Source of the DNA: REEB95 sp035934995
GTDB lineage: Bacteria; Pseudomonadota; Alphaproteobacteria; ATCC43930; CGMCC-115725
Direction: 5' to 3'
Length of the DNA stretch: 64,000 bases
Assembly (NCBI GenBank): GCA_035934995.1
Contig: DASYXI010000002.1
Coordinates: forward strand, 1 to 64,000
Both the position numbers and the translations under genes were made by a program. Below, in pieces: positions 34,333 to 43,694 of the stretch (position 1 is its first letter; every line of letters starts with the position of its first letter). The notes below the pieces were generated by a model. It had not been told where the DNA came from. It did no database searches and worked only from the letters and a program-made list of their open reading frames with translations.

Positions 34333-35586
34333 TCACCAGAAGTCTTCCGCTGACGGGATGCGGTTGTAGGCGATCTTGCCGCCGGCATAGCCGCCGGGCG
34401 GCGGCGTCCAAGGCCCGATGGTCACGACGCGCTTCCCGAACTTGCGATTGAGCCCGTCGATGGTGTGCGTCAGCCTCTCGCATCTCTGCCGTTCGGCGTC
34501 GTCGTTCGTCAGCATGTCGAGCTGCCGCGCGTTCGCCGGCGACAGCTCCCCCAACGTGACGCCGACGCGCACGATTTCGGTGCGCTGAGGCAATTCGGCT
34601 CTGGCTTTTTGCCATAGCGCCGTCAGGGCGCCGAGACAGGCTTGGTCGTCTTGGACACAGGGAACCTCACGCCCGCCGGACCATGCGTCGTACCGGTTGT
34701 CGAGCCACAGGCTGACCCGTCCGGCGTAATAGCCATCCCGACGCATCCGCCGCGCCGCCTTGGTCACCAAAAGACGAGAACACGATTGAGCGTGGTCAAA
34801 GTCACGCCAGCGCGGCGGCAGCACACGGCCGTGTCCGAACATGCCGCGTGACGTCGGCATGGCGTGCAGCGCGTAGCCGTGCAGCGCGTACCACATGCGC
34901 TCGCCGTTCACGTTCCGCCACAGGGCGCGAAGCTGTTTCGGCTGAGCGTGCCAAAGGTCGCGCACGGTGGTGATGGCCGCCAGGAACAGGCGCGTCTCCA
35001 TCCGCTTGCCGACGCCGGGAATGTCCGACAGCTTCAACGCGAGCAGCGGTTCCGGCATGTCCTCGGGGCGCCAGATGGTGACGCCATCGGGCTTGTCGAC
35101 CTTGCAGGCGATCTTCGCCAGCAGCCGGTTCGCGGCGAAGCCGATCGAGCAGGTGATTTGGCTGCCGACGTTGCGTCGGATGCGGTCCTTGATGCGCTTC
35201 GCCAGGCCGAGAGGGTCTGCGATGCCCGCCTGGTCGAGCTTGCACGTCAGCTCGTCGATGGATTTGACCGTCTCGATTGGGATTTCGCAGGTGATTTCGT
35301 TCAGGAGCGCGTTGTGCGCGCGTCGGAACAGGTCGGGCCGCTGCGTGACGAGCACAAGGTCGGGGCAGACCTTCAGCGCTTCCGGCACGCGCATCACGTT
35401 CTTGCAGCCGCGCGCCTTCGCCTCTTTCGAGCAGGCGATGACCATCGTCGAGTAGGCCGCCGAGGTCTCGAACGGGATGACGCCGACGGGGCGGCCGCGC
35501 AGCCTCGGCATGGCCTGCTGCATCACCGAGGCGAAGAAGCCGTCGAAGTCGAGATAGAGCCGTTCGATGGTCTCCGGTTTTCTCAT
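34333..35586 (-). CDS. Y-family DNA polymerase (ImpB/MucB/SamB group)
   Basis: 417 residues. Catalytic acidic residues are in YLDFDGFFASV and SIDELTCKL; the helix-hairpin-helix LSDIPGVGKRMETRL follows, then a little-finger-like domain. Translesion synthesis is the known role of the family; database entries often mislabel this group as type VI secretion protein ImpB. The ATG at 35586 gives MRKPETIERLYLDFD. An SOS box lies 34 bases upstream, so it should be DNA-damage induced. Confidence 0.9.
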   Translation of the reverse strand: MRKPETIERLYLDFDGFFASVMQQAMPRLRGRPVGVIPFETSAAYSTMVIACSKEAKARGCKNVMRVPEALKVCPDLVLVTQRPDLFRRAHNALLNEITCEIPIETVKSIDELTCKLDQAGIADPLGLAKRIKDRIRRNVGSQITCSIGFAANRLLAKIACKVDKPDGVTIWRPEDMPEPLLALKLSDIPGVGKRMETRLFLAAITTVRDLWHAQPKQLRALWRNVNGERMWYALHGYALHAMPTSRGMFGHGRVLPPRWRDFDHAQSCSRLLVTKAARRMRRDGYYAGRVSLWLDNRYDAWSGGREVPCVQDDQACLGALTALWQKARAELPQRTEIVRVGVTLGELSPANARQLDMLTNDDAERQRCERLTHTIDGLNRKFGKRVVTIGPWTPPPGGYAGGKIAYNRIPSAEDFW

Positions 35587-35619
35587 TGAGCCGCCCCTTA
35601 TGCCCGGAGTCCGATATGA

Positions 35620-35634
35620 GAACAAAATGGGAAC
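35620..35634 (-). promoter_or_regulatory. alphaproteobacterial SOS (LexA) box
   Basis: On the minus strand the sequence reads GTTC, seven bases, GTTC, the consensus LexA site of alphaproteobacteria. It lies 34-48 bases before the ATG of the Y-family polymerase, the usual position of a LexA operator. Confidence 0.8.
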
Positions 35635-35800
35635 TCCGGAGTCAAGCTGCATAAGCAAAAAGCCATCTAGCCCAGGTCTTCGAAGCTCTTTGGCGCAGGT
35701 TCGCCTGCGCACTGCGCCGTAAGCCCCTTGGGTGACCTGCCCCGGTGCGATCAACCCATATCCGATCCGACCGAACCCCTGAGCAAAGGAGAAAACGACG

Positions 35801-36154
35801 ATGTCTATGGTGGAGATTTCCGACGAGGAGCGTCAGAGCTTTCGCCAAGCGGGCGCCGCACGGGCGGATGCGTTCGAGGCCGCGACAAAGAAGGTTTCAA
35901 GGGAAGAGGCGCTCGAGCTGATGCTTTCGCCGCGCGGCCAAGCGGTGATGGCCCGCTTTCTCGCCATTGCTTTCTGGGCGCATGAAGGTTTGCCGGACCA
36001 CCGCCAGACCCCGTCCGACGCGGCGATGGTGGCGACGATCTTTTTGAATTTGTTCCCCGGGCTCGCTTTGTTGGAGCTGGGGCAGGTCTTCGAGCACGAG
36101 GCCATCGACCTTCATCTGAGAGGTTGGAGCTGGGGCAGGTCTTCGAGCACGTGA
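35801..36154 (+). CDS. hypothetical protein with frameshifted C-terminus
   Basis: 117 residues. It begins MSMVEISDEERQSFRQ and is helical, without known motif. A 53-bp tandem duplication near the end shifts the frame: the present tail is RGWSWGRSSST, whereas the second repeat copy read in the original frame would end LREGADGAL at 36198. The gene may have kept its core fold with a changed tail. Confidence 0.6.
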   Translation: MSMVEISDEERQSFRQAGAARADAFEAATKKVSREEALELMLSPRGQAVMARFLAIAFWAHEGLPDHRQTPSDAAMVATIFLNLFPGLALLELGQVFEHEAIDLHLRGWSWGRSSST

Positions 36155-36175
36155 CCATCGACCTTCATCTGAGAG
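36070..36175 (+). repeat. 53-bp tandem duplication
   Basis: Two adjacent copies, 36070-36122 and 36123-36175, are identical except at two positions (GAGG versus GTGA). Because 53 is not a multiple of three it changes the reading frame of the enclosing gene. Confidence 0.9.
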
Positions 36176-36221
36176 AAGGCGCCGATGGCGCCCTCTAACC
36201 CGAGCCACCTCGAGATGACAA

Positions 36222-36650
36222 ATGAACTGGATCTACAATGACGGCGGCCGGGCCGCGGCTGGGTACAAAGGCGCCGCAGGCGATTGTGTGTGCCGTGCCA
36301 TCGCCATTGCGAGCCAACAGCCCTACCAGCGCGTCTACGATGACCTGAACGAACTTGCCTCTACGGAGCGGCCGGGGAGACGGAAGCGGGGCCGGTCCTC
36401 CGCTCGGACGGGCATCCGCAAGCCGACAACCCGTCGCTACTTGAAGATTCTGGGATGGCGATGGGTCGCGACCATGCAAATCGGGCAAGGCTGCACGACC
36501 CACCTTAAGGCGAACGAGCTGCCTGCCGGCCGCTTGATTGTCGCGGTTAGCAAACACTTGGTCGCGGTGGTCGACGGCGTCATCCACGACACTCACGACC
36601 CGAGCCGCGGCGGGACACGTTGTGTTTATGGGTACTGGAAGGAAAGCTGA
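36222..36650 (+). CDS. hypothetical protein, possible cysteine-peptidase-like fold
   Basis: 142 residues. GDCVCRAIAIA near residue 20, LIVAVSKHLVAVVDG near 105 and DTHDPS near 122 would supply Cys, His and Asp in the order of papain-like enzymes, a pattern also seen in small phage and plasmid proteins. The middle is basic (PGRRKRGRSSART). Assignment is tentative and rests on residue order alone. Confidence 0.55.
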   Translation: MNWIYNDGGRAAAGYKGAAGDCVCRAIAIASQQPYQRVYDDLNELASTERPGRRKRGRSSARTGIRKPTTRRYLKILGWRWVATMQIGQGCTTHLKANELPAGRLIVAVSKHLVAVVDGVIHDTHDPSRGGTRCVYGYWKES

Positions 36651-36743
36651 CATCAAAAAACAGGCGGCCCAATCTGTTTCCGTAGGCGCGCAGTTTTGTG
36701 ACCTCCGGCCAATGCGATCGCGGTCGATGTGGCGTTCGTCCGT

Positions 36744-36995
36744 CTATCGGCCTTTCGACGCTCGCTTCAGCCGCAAACCCGGCCCTTTGCCGTCTGATGG
36801 CGCCAGAAACTCGATCCCACCTTGTTCGAGCGCACGCCCAATCTTTGTCAGAGTCCCCATGCGCGGATCGCCCTTTTTCTGCTCGAGGCGCGCGACGGCG
36901 TTCAATGACACCTTCGCGGCTGCTGCGAGCTCCTGCTGGGTCCAGTCGAGCAAGACCCGCGCGGCTCGTATCTGAGAAGGGGAAATGAGGTCCAC
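36744..36995 (-). CDS. XRE-family helix-turn-helix protein
   Basis: 83 residues. SQIRAARVLLDWTQQELAAA and VSLNAVARLEQ form a standard HTH, followed by a short strand region typical of small stand-alone transcription regulators. No partner gene is adjacent; it reads toward the hypothetical gene at 36222. Confidence 0.8.
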   Translation of the reverse strand: MDLISPSQIRAARVLLDWTQQELAAAAKVSLNAVARLEQKKGDPRMGTLTKIGRALEQGGIEFLAPSDGKGPGLRLKRASKGR

Positions 36996-37332
36996 CGGAC
37001 CAATATCCAGGTTTTGGCGCCGTCCGCCAGAAGCTGGTGGATGCTAAGTAAAATTGAGTGCTAGGAACGCACCAAAGAGTTTTAATCACTTAATTCAGGA
37101 CGTATTCAACGGTGACCGGCGCCGAATTCGGTTCGCGGCGCCGCGACTCCAAGGGCAGTTTCCTCCGACCGCGGAAACACGGCTAAATGCAGAAGGCCGA
37201 ACACGAGGCGCCCGCCTAGTAGCTGCCAATCCCCGTAGGCGCCGACCGAGGCGCCGCCCGGCGCTCCGCGCCACGTCGCGCCACGCGCCGCCACCAACCG
37301 CCACTTGTACGTGAGAACAGCGGCCTAGATGC
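36996..37332. other. gene-free stretch before repeat copy A
   Basis: 337 bases. It is rich in short GGCGCC-type palindromes and contains CGTGAGAACAGCGG at 37310-37323, the inverted match of a segment of repeat copy A (37349-37362). No gene. Confidence 0.45.
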
Positions 37333-37452
37333 CGAAGGTGCATGTCGACCGCTGTTCTCACGGAATCCGTATTTTTGGCCATGTCCCGCCACGAGGCGCC
37401 ACCCGGCGCCACCAGCTGCGGCTCACGGCGACGGGCTGGCATCGGCCGCCGT
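37333..37452. repeat. interspersed repeat, copy A
   Basis: One of four copies of a 98-120 bp sequence beginning CGAAGGTGCATGT and containing CCGCTGTTCTCACGGAAT and CACCCGGCGCCACC. Copy A is extended by GGCTGGCATCGGCCGCCGTCA, shared only with copy C. With the upstream inverted match it can fold into a 14-bp stem. Confidence 0.85.
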
Positions 37453-37532
37453 CAAGATGCCCCGGCACGCCTAGCGCACCTAATTGAGGGCAGGGTAGGC
37501 GACACGCGGCGCAAAAGGCCGACAAATTGCAC

Positions 37533-37560
37533 TTGACAAAGTAAGGCAAATTCCTTACTT
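37533..37560 (+). promoter_or_regulatory. promoter with palindromic operator of toxin-antitoxin copy 1
   Basis: TTGACA at 37533 is followed at once by the palindrome AAGTAAGG-N6-CCTTACTT (37539-37560). The dyad overlaps the promoter core, as expected for autorepression by a PrlF/AbrB antitoxin. The ATG is 23 bases downstream with AGGAG between. Confidence 0.7.
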
Positions 37561-37583
37561 TCTGCGCCAAAGGAGATCGGACC

Positions 37584-37892
37584 ATGAGTGCGCGCGCGAT
37601 CGAGGAAGTCTGCACGATTACCGCCAAGGGGCAGACGACCGTTCCGAAGGCCATCCGCCGGGCCATTGGCGTCGACTACGGCGGGAAGATCGCCTTCCGC
37701 ATCGAGGAGGGTCAGGTGACCCTTCATCGAGTCGAAGCCGGCCACGAGGATCCGGCGGTCGCCTCGTTTCTGAAGCTCATCGAGAACGACATCGCGCATG
37801 GCCGGAACGTTGAAGCGATTCCGGCCGATCTGGTCGAAGCTATGCACCTCGTCCGCGAGAAGGTGGACGTCGATCTCGACAAGCCTCTCTAG
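37584..37892 (+). CDS. prlF: PrlF/AbrB-type antitoxin, copy 1
   Basis: 102 residues. The swapped-hairpin AbrB domain is at 8-50 (VCTITAKGQTTVPKAIRRAIGV), followed by a helical C-terminus that would hold the toxin. It is the upstream gene of a type II pair with a YhaV-family toxin 27 bases on, the normal order for PrlF-YhaV. Confidence 0.88.
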   Translation: MSARAIEEVCTITAKGQTTVPKAIRRAIGVDYGGKIAFRIEEGQVTLHRVEAGHEDPAVASFLKLIENDIAHGRNVEAIPADLVEAMHLVREKVDVDLDKPL

Positions 37893-37919
37893 AATTATCC
37901 GCCGAGGAGCGTAAGCGCC

Positions 37920-38423
37920 GTGGTCGTCAACGGCTGGACGCTGCTGTTCCACAGCTGCATGACGGAACAAGTGCGCGTGATGGCAGACCCAGCCCTCAAG
38001 GCGCTCAAAGCTGATCCGGCGGGAGCGCCGGAGAACATGCACGTCAAGATGCTGGCTGCGGTCGCCAAATTGGTGCTCGAGGTCATCCCGCAAGATCCGT
38101 CGCGGCGCGAATATCGGCAAGGCGATACGCTCGGCGACGAGTATAAGCACTGGTTTCGAGCAAAGTTCTTTCAGCGGTTTCGGCTGTTCTTCCGGTATCA
38201 GACGAAAAGCAAGGTCATCGTCTTCGCCTGGGTCAATGACCTCGGCACACAGCGCCAGAGCGGCGGCCGCAACGATCCCTACGCCGTCTTCCGCGCGATG
38301 CTCCAGCGGAAAAACCCGCCGGATGACTGGAACGAGCTCGTAAGGACTTCCGCATCCATACCGCCAGATCTGGCAAGCGCGCTCCAAGGAGCGGCGGGCA
38401 AACGATGGCCCGAATCAGGATGA
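37920..38423 (+). CDS. yhaV: YhaV-family type II toxin (RNase), copy 1
   Basis: 167 residues, RelE-superfamily. Conserved blocks are VNGWTLLFHSCMTEQV and RYQTKSKVIVFAWVNDLGT. YhaV cleaves mRNA in association with ribosomes and is neutralised by PrlF. The GTG at 37920 is the only plausible start. The truncated dnaK converges from the other strand. Confidence 0.88.
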   Translation: MVVNGWTLLFHSCMTEQVRVMADPALKALKADPAGAPENMHVKMLAAVAKLVLEVIPQDPSRREYRQGDTLGDEYKHWFRAKFFQRFRLFFRYQTKSKVIVFAWVNDLGTQRQSGGRNDPYAVFRAMLQRKNPPDDWNELVRTSASIPPDLASALQGAAGKRWPESG

Positions 38424-38570
38424 ATTCTCCCCGGCTCGGGGCGCGCCGGCGCCACGGCTCGAATAGGTATGCCTACGATTGAGTAGGTGCACCTATTTAT
38501 CACCATTGAGGTTCTCCGCCTGCGGATCCGCCCTACATTCCCCAGCGCCGGTCGCCGCCCTCGCGATGGC

Positions 38571-39791
38571 TCAGGCCGCTGGCCGCCCGCTGACATCGTG
38601 AAATTCGGCGTCGATGACGTCGTCTTGCGCCGGCTTTGCTGCGTCGGCGGATGCCGCCGGCTCGGGACGCGCCAAGGAAGCGGCGAGAGTCTGGGCCGCT
38701 GTCCGGATCTTGTCAGCTTCGCCGCACGACGTCGCTTCGCGCACGGTCGCAGCCGCAGCCTCGAGATCAGCCTTGCGCGCCGGTCCCGCTTTCCCGATCG
38801 CCGTCTCGGCGTCGTGGAGCAGTGCGTCAGCCTGGTTGTGGGCCTCGGCCAGCTCGCGCCGTTTCTTGTCCTCGACGCCGTGCATTTCGGCGTCCTTCAC
38901 CATCCGGTCGATGTCGTCCTTGCTCAGGCCGCCTGACGCCTGGATGCGGATCTGCTGCTCCTTGCCCGTCGCTTTGTCCTTGGCCTGGACCGAAACGATG
39001 CCGTTGGCGTCGATGTCGAACGCGACTTCGACCTGCGGCACGCCGCGCGGCGCTGACGGGATGCCGACCAGATCGAACTGGCCCAAGAGCTTGTTGCCGG
39101 CCGCCATCTCCCGCTCGCCCTGGAAGACGCGGATGGTCACCCCCGTCTGATTGTCCTCGGCTGTCGAGAACGTCTGGCTCTTCTTGGTCGGGATCGTGGT
39201 GTTGCGGTCGATGAGCTTCGTGAACACGCCGCCCAGGGTTTCGAGGCCCAGCGACAGCGGCGTCACGTCCAAGAGCAGCACGTCTTTGACGTCGCCCTTC
39301 AGCACGGCGGCTTGGATGGCCGCGCCTGACGCGACGACCTCGTCCGGATTGACGGAGCGGTTGGGCTCCTTGCCGAAGAGGGACTTCACCGTTTCGATCA
39401 CCTTCGGCATGCGCGTCTGGCCGCCGACCAGGATAACCTCGTCGATGTCGGCGGCCTTGAGCCCGGCGTCGCGGAGCGCCTGCCGGCAGGGCTCGACGGT
39501 CTTTTGGATGAGGTCGTCGACCAGCGCTTCGAGCTTGGCACGCGTCAGCTTCATGGCGAGGTGCTTCGGCCCCGCCTGGTCGGCGGTGATGAAGGGGAGG
39601 TTGATCTCGGTCTCTGTCGTCGAGCTCAGCTCGATCTTGGCCTTCTCGGCAGCCTCCTTGAGGCGCTGCAGCGCGAGCCGATCATTGCGCAGGTCGATGC
39701 CCTGCTCTTTCTTGAACTCGTCCGCGAGATAATCGATCACGCGTTGGTCGAAATCCTCGCCGCCGAGGAATGTGTCGCCGTTGGTCGACAT
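38571..39791 (-). CDS. dnaK: N-terminally truncated DnaK, copy 1
   Basis: 406 residues against about 635 for full DnaK. It starts at MSTNGDTFLGGEDFD, inside the nucleotide-binding domain, and keeps ILVGGQTRMPKVIE, the linker DVLLLDVTPLSLG, the whole substrate-binding domain and the lid. The coding match extends a few codons upstream (GVFEV) and then meets the interspersed repeat, which has a stop codon in this frame. It cannot bind ATP normally. An intact frame in both copies suggests either retained use of the substrate-binding half or recent truncation. Confidence 0.85.
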   Translation of the reverse strand: MSTNGDTFLGGEDFDQRVIDYLADEFKKEQGIDLRNDRLALQRLKEAAEKAKIELSSTTETEINLPFITADQAGPKHLAMKLTRAKLEALVDDLIQKTVEPCRQALRDAGLKAADIDEVILVGGQTRMPKVIETVKSLFGKEPNRSVNPDEVVASGAAIQAAVLKGDVKDVLLLDVTPLSLGLETLGGVFTKLIDRNTTIPTKKSQTFSTAEDNQTGVTIRVFQGEREMAAGNKLLGQFDLVGIPSAPRGVPQVEVAFDIDANGIVSVQAKDKATGKEQQIRIQASGGLSKDDIDRMVKDAEMHGVEDKKRRELAEAHNQADALLHDAETAIGKAGPARKADLEAAAATVREATSCGEADKIRTAAQTLAASLARPEPAASADAAKPAQDDVIDAEFHDVSGRPAA

Positions 39792-39832
39792 GACTTCGAA
39801 GACGCCGTTCTCAATTTGGACGATTGTCGAGT

Positions 39833-39930
39833 CGAAGGTGCATGTTGGCCGCTGTTCTCACGGAATCGGGGTTTTCCGCCGTCGCCCGCCACGGGGCGCC
39901 ACCCGGCGCCACCACATGCGGCTCACGGCG
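39833..39930. repeat. interspersed repeat, copy B
   Basis: 98 bases, abutting the truncated end of dnaK copy 1. It shares CGAAGGTGCATGT and CCGCTGTTCTCACGGAATCGGGG with copies C and D. Confidence 0.85.
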
Positions 39931-40029
39931 GCGACGACGGTACCTGCGTAACGCCGGGTGCCCAAAGGCGCCGCGTTTGTTGCCGCTCCGTTAGAGCCCG
40001 TTCGCATCTGAAGACTCGCCAGGCCAGGG

Positions 40030-40181
40030 ATTTCATCCCGTCGAGCGACGCGGCGATCGGCGTAGGAAGTGGCCGTCGTGTCGTACAGGGCGACGACGGC
40101 TCTGCGCTCTTTGAGCCTCGACCAGCAGCGTTCGATGAGATTGCGAAGCTGTGGCCCAGGCCGTGGAGATGAGTTCGGCAA
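40030..40181 (-). pseudogene. IS5-family transposase fragment
   Basis: The minus-strand frame reads LRNLIERCWSRLKERRAVV then ALYDTTATSYADRR, which is the C-terminal end typical of IS5-type DDE transposases (RNxIERxxxRLKxxRxIAxRYDKxxxSY). The remainder of the gene is missing. The bases after it (GAGTCTTCAGATGCGAACGGGCTCT on the minus strand, in part) may be the old IS end. Confidence 0.6.
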
Positions 40182-40201
40182 GTAACGAGATGCGAACGGC
40201 C

Positions 40202-40567
40202 CTAGTCGTCGTCACGAAAGTCGCGCGCGGCCGGCTCCCAGGTATCTTGCAGGACGCGGAGCAGGGTGACCGCGTCTGCATTGTCTGCATCCTGTGTGAC
40301 GCGGTAATAGAGGATGTGGCACGGCGCGCGAACGGATTTCTCTGGGGATCGCGCGCGACTGTGCTTGATATGATAAGACCGCAGTCCCTGGACGACGTTC
40401 GTTCGGTCGCGGCTGGTAGGCCGAAATGGATCGGCAACGATCTCGCGCAGCGCGGTTTCGATCAGGGCGCGATACCGCTTAAGGCCGGCGTCGCCGTGCT
40501 CGGCGCGACTGTACCGGAAAGCGTTCCTCAGGTCGGCGCTTGCATACGGGGAGCGGCGAAGCTTCAT
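40202..40567 (-). CDS. parE: ParE/RelE-family toxin
   Basis: 121 residues. MKLRRSPYASADLRNAFRYS and a later GLRSYHIKHSR, HILYYRVTQD are the ParE/RelE fold pattern. It overlaps the upstream antitoxin as ATGA. ParE toxins usually act on DNA gyrase. Confidence 0.85.
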   Translation of the reverse strand: MKLRRSPYASADLRNAFRYSRAEHGDAGLKRYRALIETALREIVADPFRPTSRDRTNVVQGLRSYHIKHSRARSPEKSVRAPCHILYYRVTQDADNADAVTLLRVLQDTWEPAARDFRDDD

Positions 40568-40857
40568 CTACCAGGAGCGGATTCCATCGCCTCGGCATCC
40601 ACTTCAGCCTCGATCTCATCGAGAAAGGCGCCGATGTCGGAGACGGGCTCGCTCTCGCCGCGCTCATCCGCTTCGATGGCGACCTGAACCGCCCGCCGAA
40701 GCCGCTGGAGCTTCATCTCCTGTTCGCGTTCATGACGGTCGAGCAGGCTTAGGCCTGCCCGGATGACCTCGCTCGCGTTGGCGTAACGTCCACTGGCGAT
40801 CTCGGCCTCAACCAGACGATCAAAGCGCTCCGTGAGACTGATGTTCCGGGTTGGCAT
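40564..40857 (-). CDS. parD: ParD-family antitoxin
   Basis: 97 residues. The ribbon-helix-helix part is MPTRNISLTERFDRLVEAEI then GRYANASEVIRAGLSLLDRH, the standard ParD N-terminus; the acidic tail should bind the toxin. The ParDE pair sits between the two copies of the PrlF-YhaV-DnaK module. Confidence 0.88.
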   Translation of the reverse strand: MPTRNISLTERFDRLVEAEIASGRYANASEVIRAGLSLLDRHEREQEMKLQRLRRAVQVAIEADERGESEPVSDIGAFLDEIEAEVDAEAMESAPGR

Positions 40858-40941
40858 GTCTCGCCTCCTTCAACTGAAGGAATATAGGGGTCATGGCAAT
40901 AGATGGCAACCCTAAGCACCGCCGAGAACACATCAAGAACA

Positions 40942-41062
40942 CGAAGGTGCATGTCGGCCGCTGTTCTCACGGAATCGGGGTTTTAGGCCATCGCCCGCCA
41001 CGGGGTGCCACCCGGCGCCACCGCCTTCGGCTCACGGCGACGGGCTGGCATCGGCCGCCGTC
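40942..41062. repeat. interspersed repeat, copy C
   Basis: About 120 bases; shares with copy A the extension GGCTGGCATCGGCCGCCGTCA. It lies between the ParD gene and the second toxin-antitoxin module. The rest of 40858-41259 shows no gene apart from a possible decayed coding scrap on the minus strand near 41080-41140. Confidence 0.85.
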
Positions 41063-41259
41063 ACCGATGCCTTGCAGACTCCATATTCAGAAGATGCAGG
41101 ATGCCAACGTGAGCTTGGCCCTTGGCTAGAATGACGAGATCTTCCCGGCTGGGGCGGCTTGTGCGGTTGTTCCAGATGCCCCGGCTCGCGGGCTGACGCC
41201 TAGCGCACCTACTTGAGGCAGGTAGGCGACACACGGCGCAAAAGGCCGACAAATTGCAC

Positions 41260-41287
41260 TTGACAAGGTAAGGCAAAATCCTTACTT
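41260..41287 (+). promoter_or_regulatory. promoter with palindromic operator of toxin-antitoxin copy 2
   Basis: TTGACA then AGGTAAGG-N6-CCTTACTT, one mismatch in the dyad compared with copy 1. The operator half-sites are kept, so cross-regulation between the two systems is likely. Confidence 0.7.
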
Positions 41288-41309
41288 TCTGCATCAAGGA
41301 GGCCGGACC

Positions 41310-41618
41310 ATGAGCACGCGCGCGATCGAGGAAGTCTGCACGATCACCGCCAAGGGACAGACGACCGTTCCGAAGACCATCCGCCAGGCCATTGGCGTCG
41401 ACTACGGCGGGAAGATCGCCTTCCGCATCGAAGAAGGTCAGGTGACCCTTCATCGAGTCGAGGCCGGCCACGATGATCCGGCGGTCGCCTCGTTTCTGAA
41501 GCTCATTGAGAACGACATCGCGCACGGTCGCAACGTTGAGGCGATTCCTGCCGATCTCGTCGAGGCTATGCGTCTCGTCCGCGAGAAGGTGGACGTCGAT
41601 CTCGACGGGCCTCTCTAA
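41310..41618 (+). CDS. prlF: PrlF/AbrB-type antitoxin, copy 2
   Basis: 102 residues, differing from copy 1 at only a handful of positions (for example KTIRQ for KAIRR). The AbrB domain and the C-terminal helix are intact. Cross-neutralisation of both toxins is plausible. Confidence 0.88.
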   Translation: MSTRAIEEVCTITAKGQTTVPKTIRQAIGVDYGGKIAFRIEEGQVTLHRVEAGHDDPAVASFLKLIENDIAHGRNVEAIPADLVEAMRLVREKVDVDLDGPL

Positions 41619-41645
41619 AATTCTCCGTCGGACAGTGTGAGCGCC

Positions 41646-42149
41646 GTGGTCGTCAACGGGTGGACGCTGCTGTTCCACAGCTGCATGACGGAACAAGTGC
41701 GCGCGATGGCGGATCCGGCTCTCAAGGCGTTCAAAGCCGACCCGGCGGGGGCACCGGAGAACATGCACGTCAAGATGTTCGCTGCGGTCGCCAAATTGGT
41801 GCTCGAGGTCATTCCGCAAGATCCGTCGCGGCGCGAATATCGGCAGGGCGATACGCTCGGCGACGAGTATAAGCACTGGTTTCGAGCAAAGTTCTTTCAG
41901 CGGTTCCGGCTGTTCTTCCGGTATCAGACGAAAAGCAAGGTCATCGTCTTCGCCTGGGTCAATGACCTCGGCACGCAGCGCCAGAGCGGCGGCCGCAACG
42001 ATCCCTATGCCGTCTTCCGCGCGATGCTCCAGCGGAAAAACCCGCCGGATGACTGGAACGAGCTCGTAAGGGCTTCCACGTCCATACCGCCAGATCTGGC
42101 AAGCGCGCTCCAAGGAGCGGCGGGCAAACGATGGCCCGAATCAGGATGA
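41646..42149 (+). CDS. yhaV: YhaV-family type II toxin, copy 2
   Basis: 167 residues, nearly identical to copy 1. I start it at the GTG matching the copy 1 start; a GTG nine bases earlier is also in frame in this copy only. The stop lies 60 bases from the converging dnaK fragment. Confidence 0.88.
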   Translation: MVVNGWTLLFHSCMTEQVRAMADPALKAFKADPAGAPENMHVKMFAAVAKLVLEVIPQDPSRREYRQGDTLGDEYKHWFRAKFFQRFRLFFRYQTKSKVIVFAWVNDLGTQRQSGGRNDPYAVFRAMLQRKNPPDDWNELVRASTSIPPDLASALQGAAGKRWPESG

Positions 42150-42209
42150 ATTTTTCCCCCGCGGATCCGCCCTACATTCTCCAGCGCCAGTCGCCGCCCT
42201 CGCGACGGC

Positions 42210-43427
<1,218 letters not shown>

Positions 43428-43468
43428 GACTTCGAAGACGCCGTTCTCAATTTGGACGATTGTCGAGT

Positions 43469-43566
43469 CGAAGGTGCATGTCGACCGCTGTTCTCACGGA
43501 ATCGGGGTTTTCGGCCATCGCCCGCCACGGGGCGCCACCCGGCGTCACCACATGCGGCTCACGGCG
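43469..43566. repeat. interspersed repeat, copy D
   Basis: 98 bases abutting the truncated end of dnaK copy 2 and about 130 bases before the Cas12m/TnpB-like gene. Closest to copy B, with which it shares the flanking dnaK sequence. Confidence 0.85.
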
Positions 43567-43694
43567 CCGGCGAGGGCGGCGACCGGCCGCACGCCAAACC
43601 AGCTGCACGCCTCGGGCGCCTTTAGGTCCCTTCGTCGATCGTTATATTCTAACGGCGACCGGCCCCACCTGAAATGCAAGACCGGGAGACAGCC

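Larger units (their letters stand above)
37455..39930. repeat. 2.4-kb duplicated module, copy 1 (PrlF-YhaV plus truncated DnaK)
   Basis: The segment from the CCTAGCGCACCTA region through promoter, antitoxin, toxin, truncated dnaK and terminal 98-bp repeat recurs at 41176-43566 in the same order and orientation. The proteins are about 80-95% alike by eye, so the duplication is not recent or the copies came from related elements. Confidence 0.9.

Noticed and set aside
34333..35586. Type VI secretion protein ImpB
   Set aside because: That is a common mislabel; the YLDFDGFFASV and SIDE motifs and the SOS box identify a Y-family polymerase.
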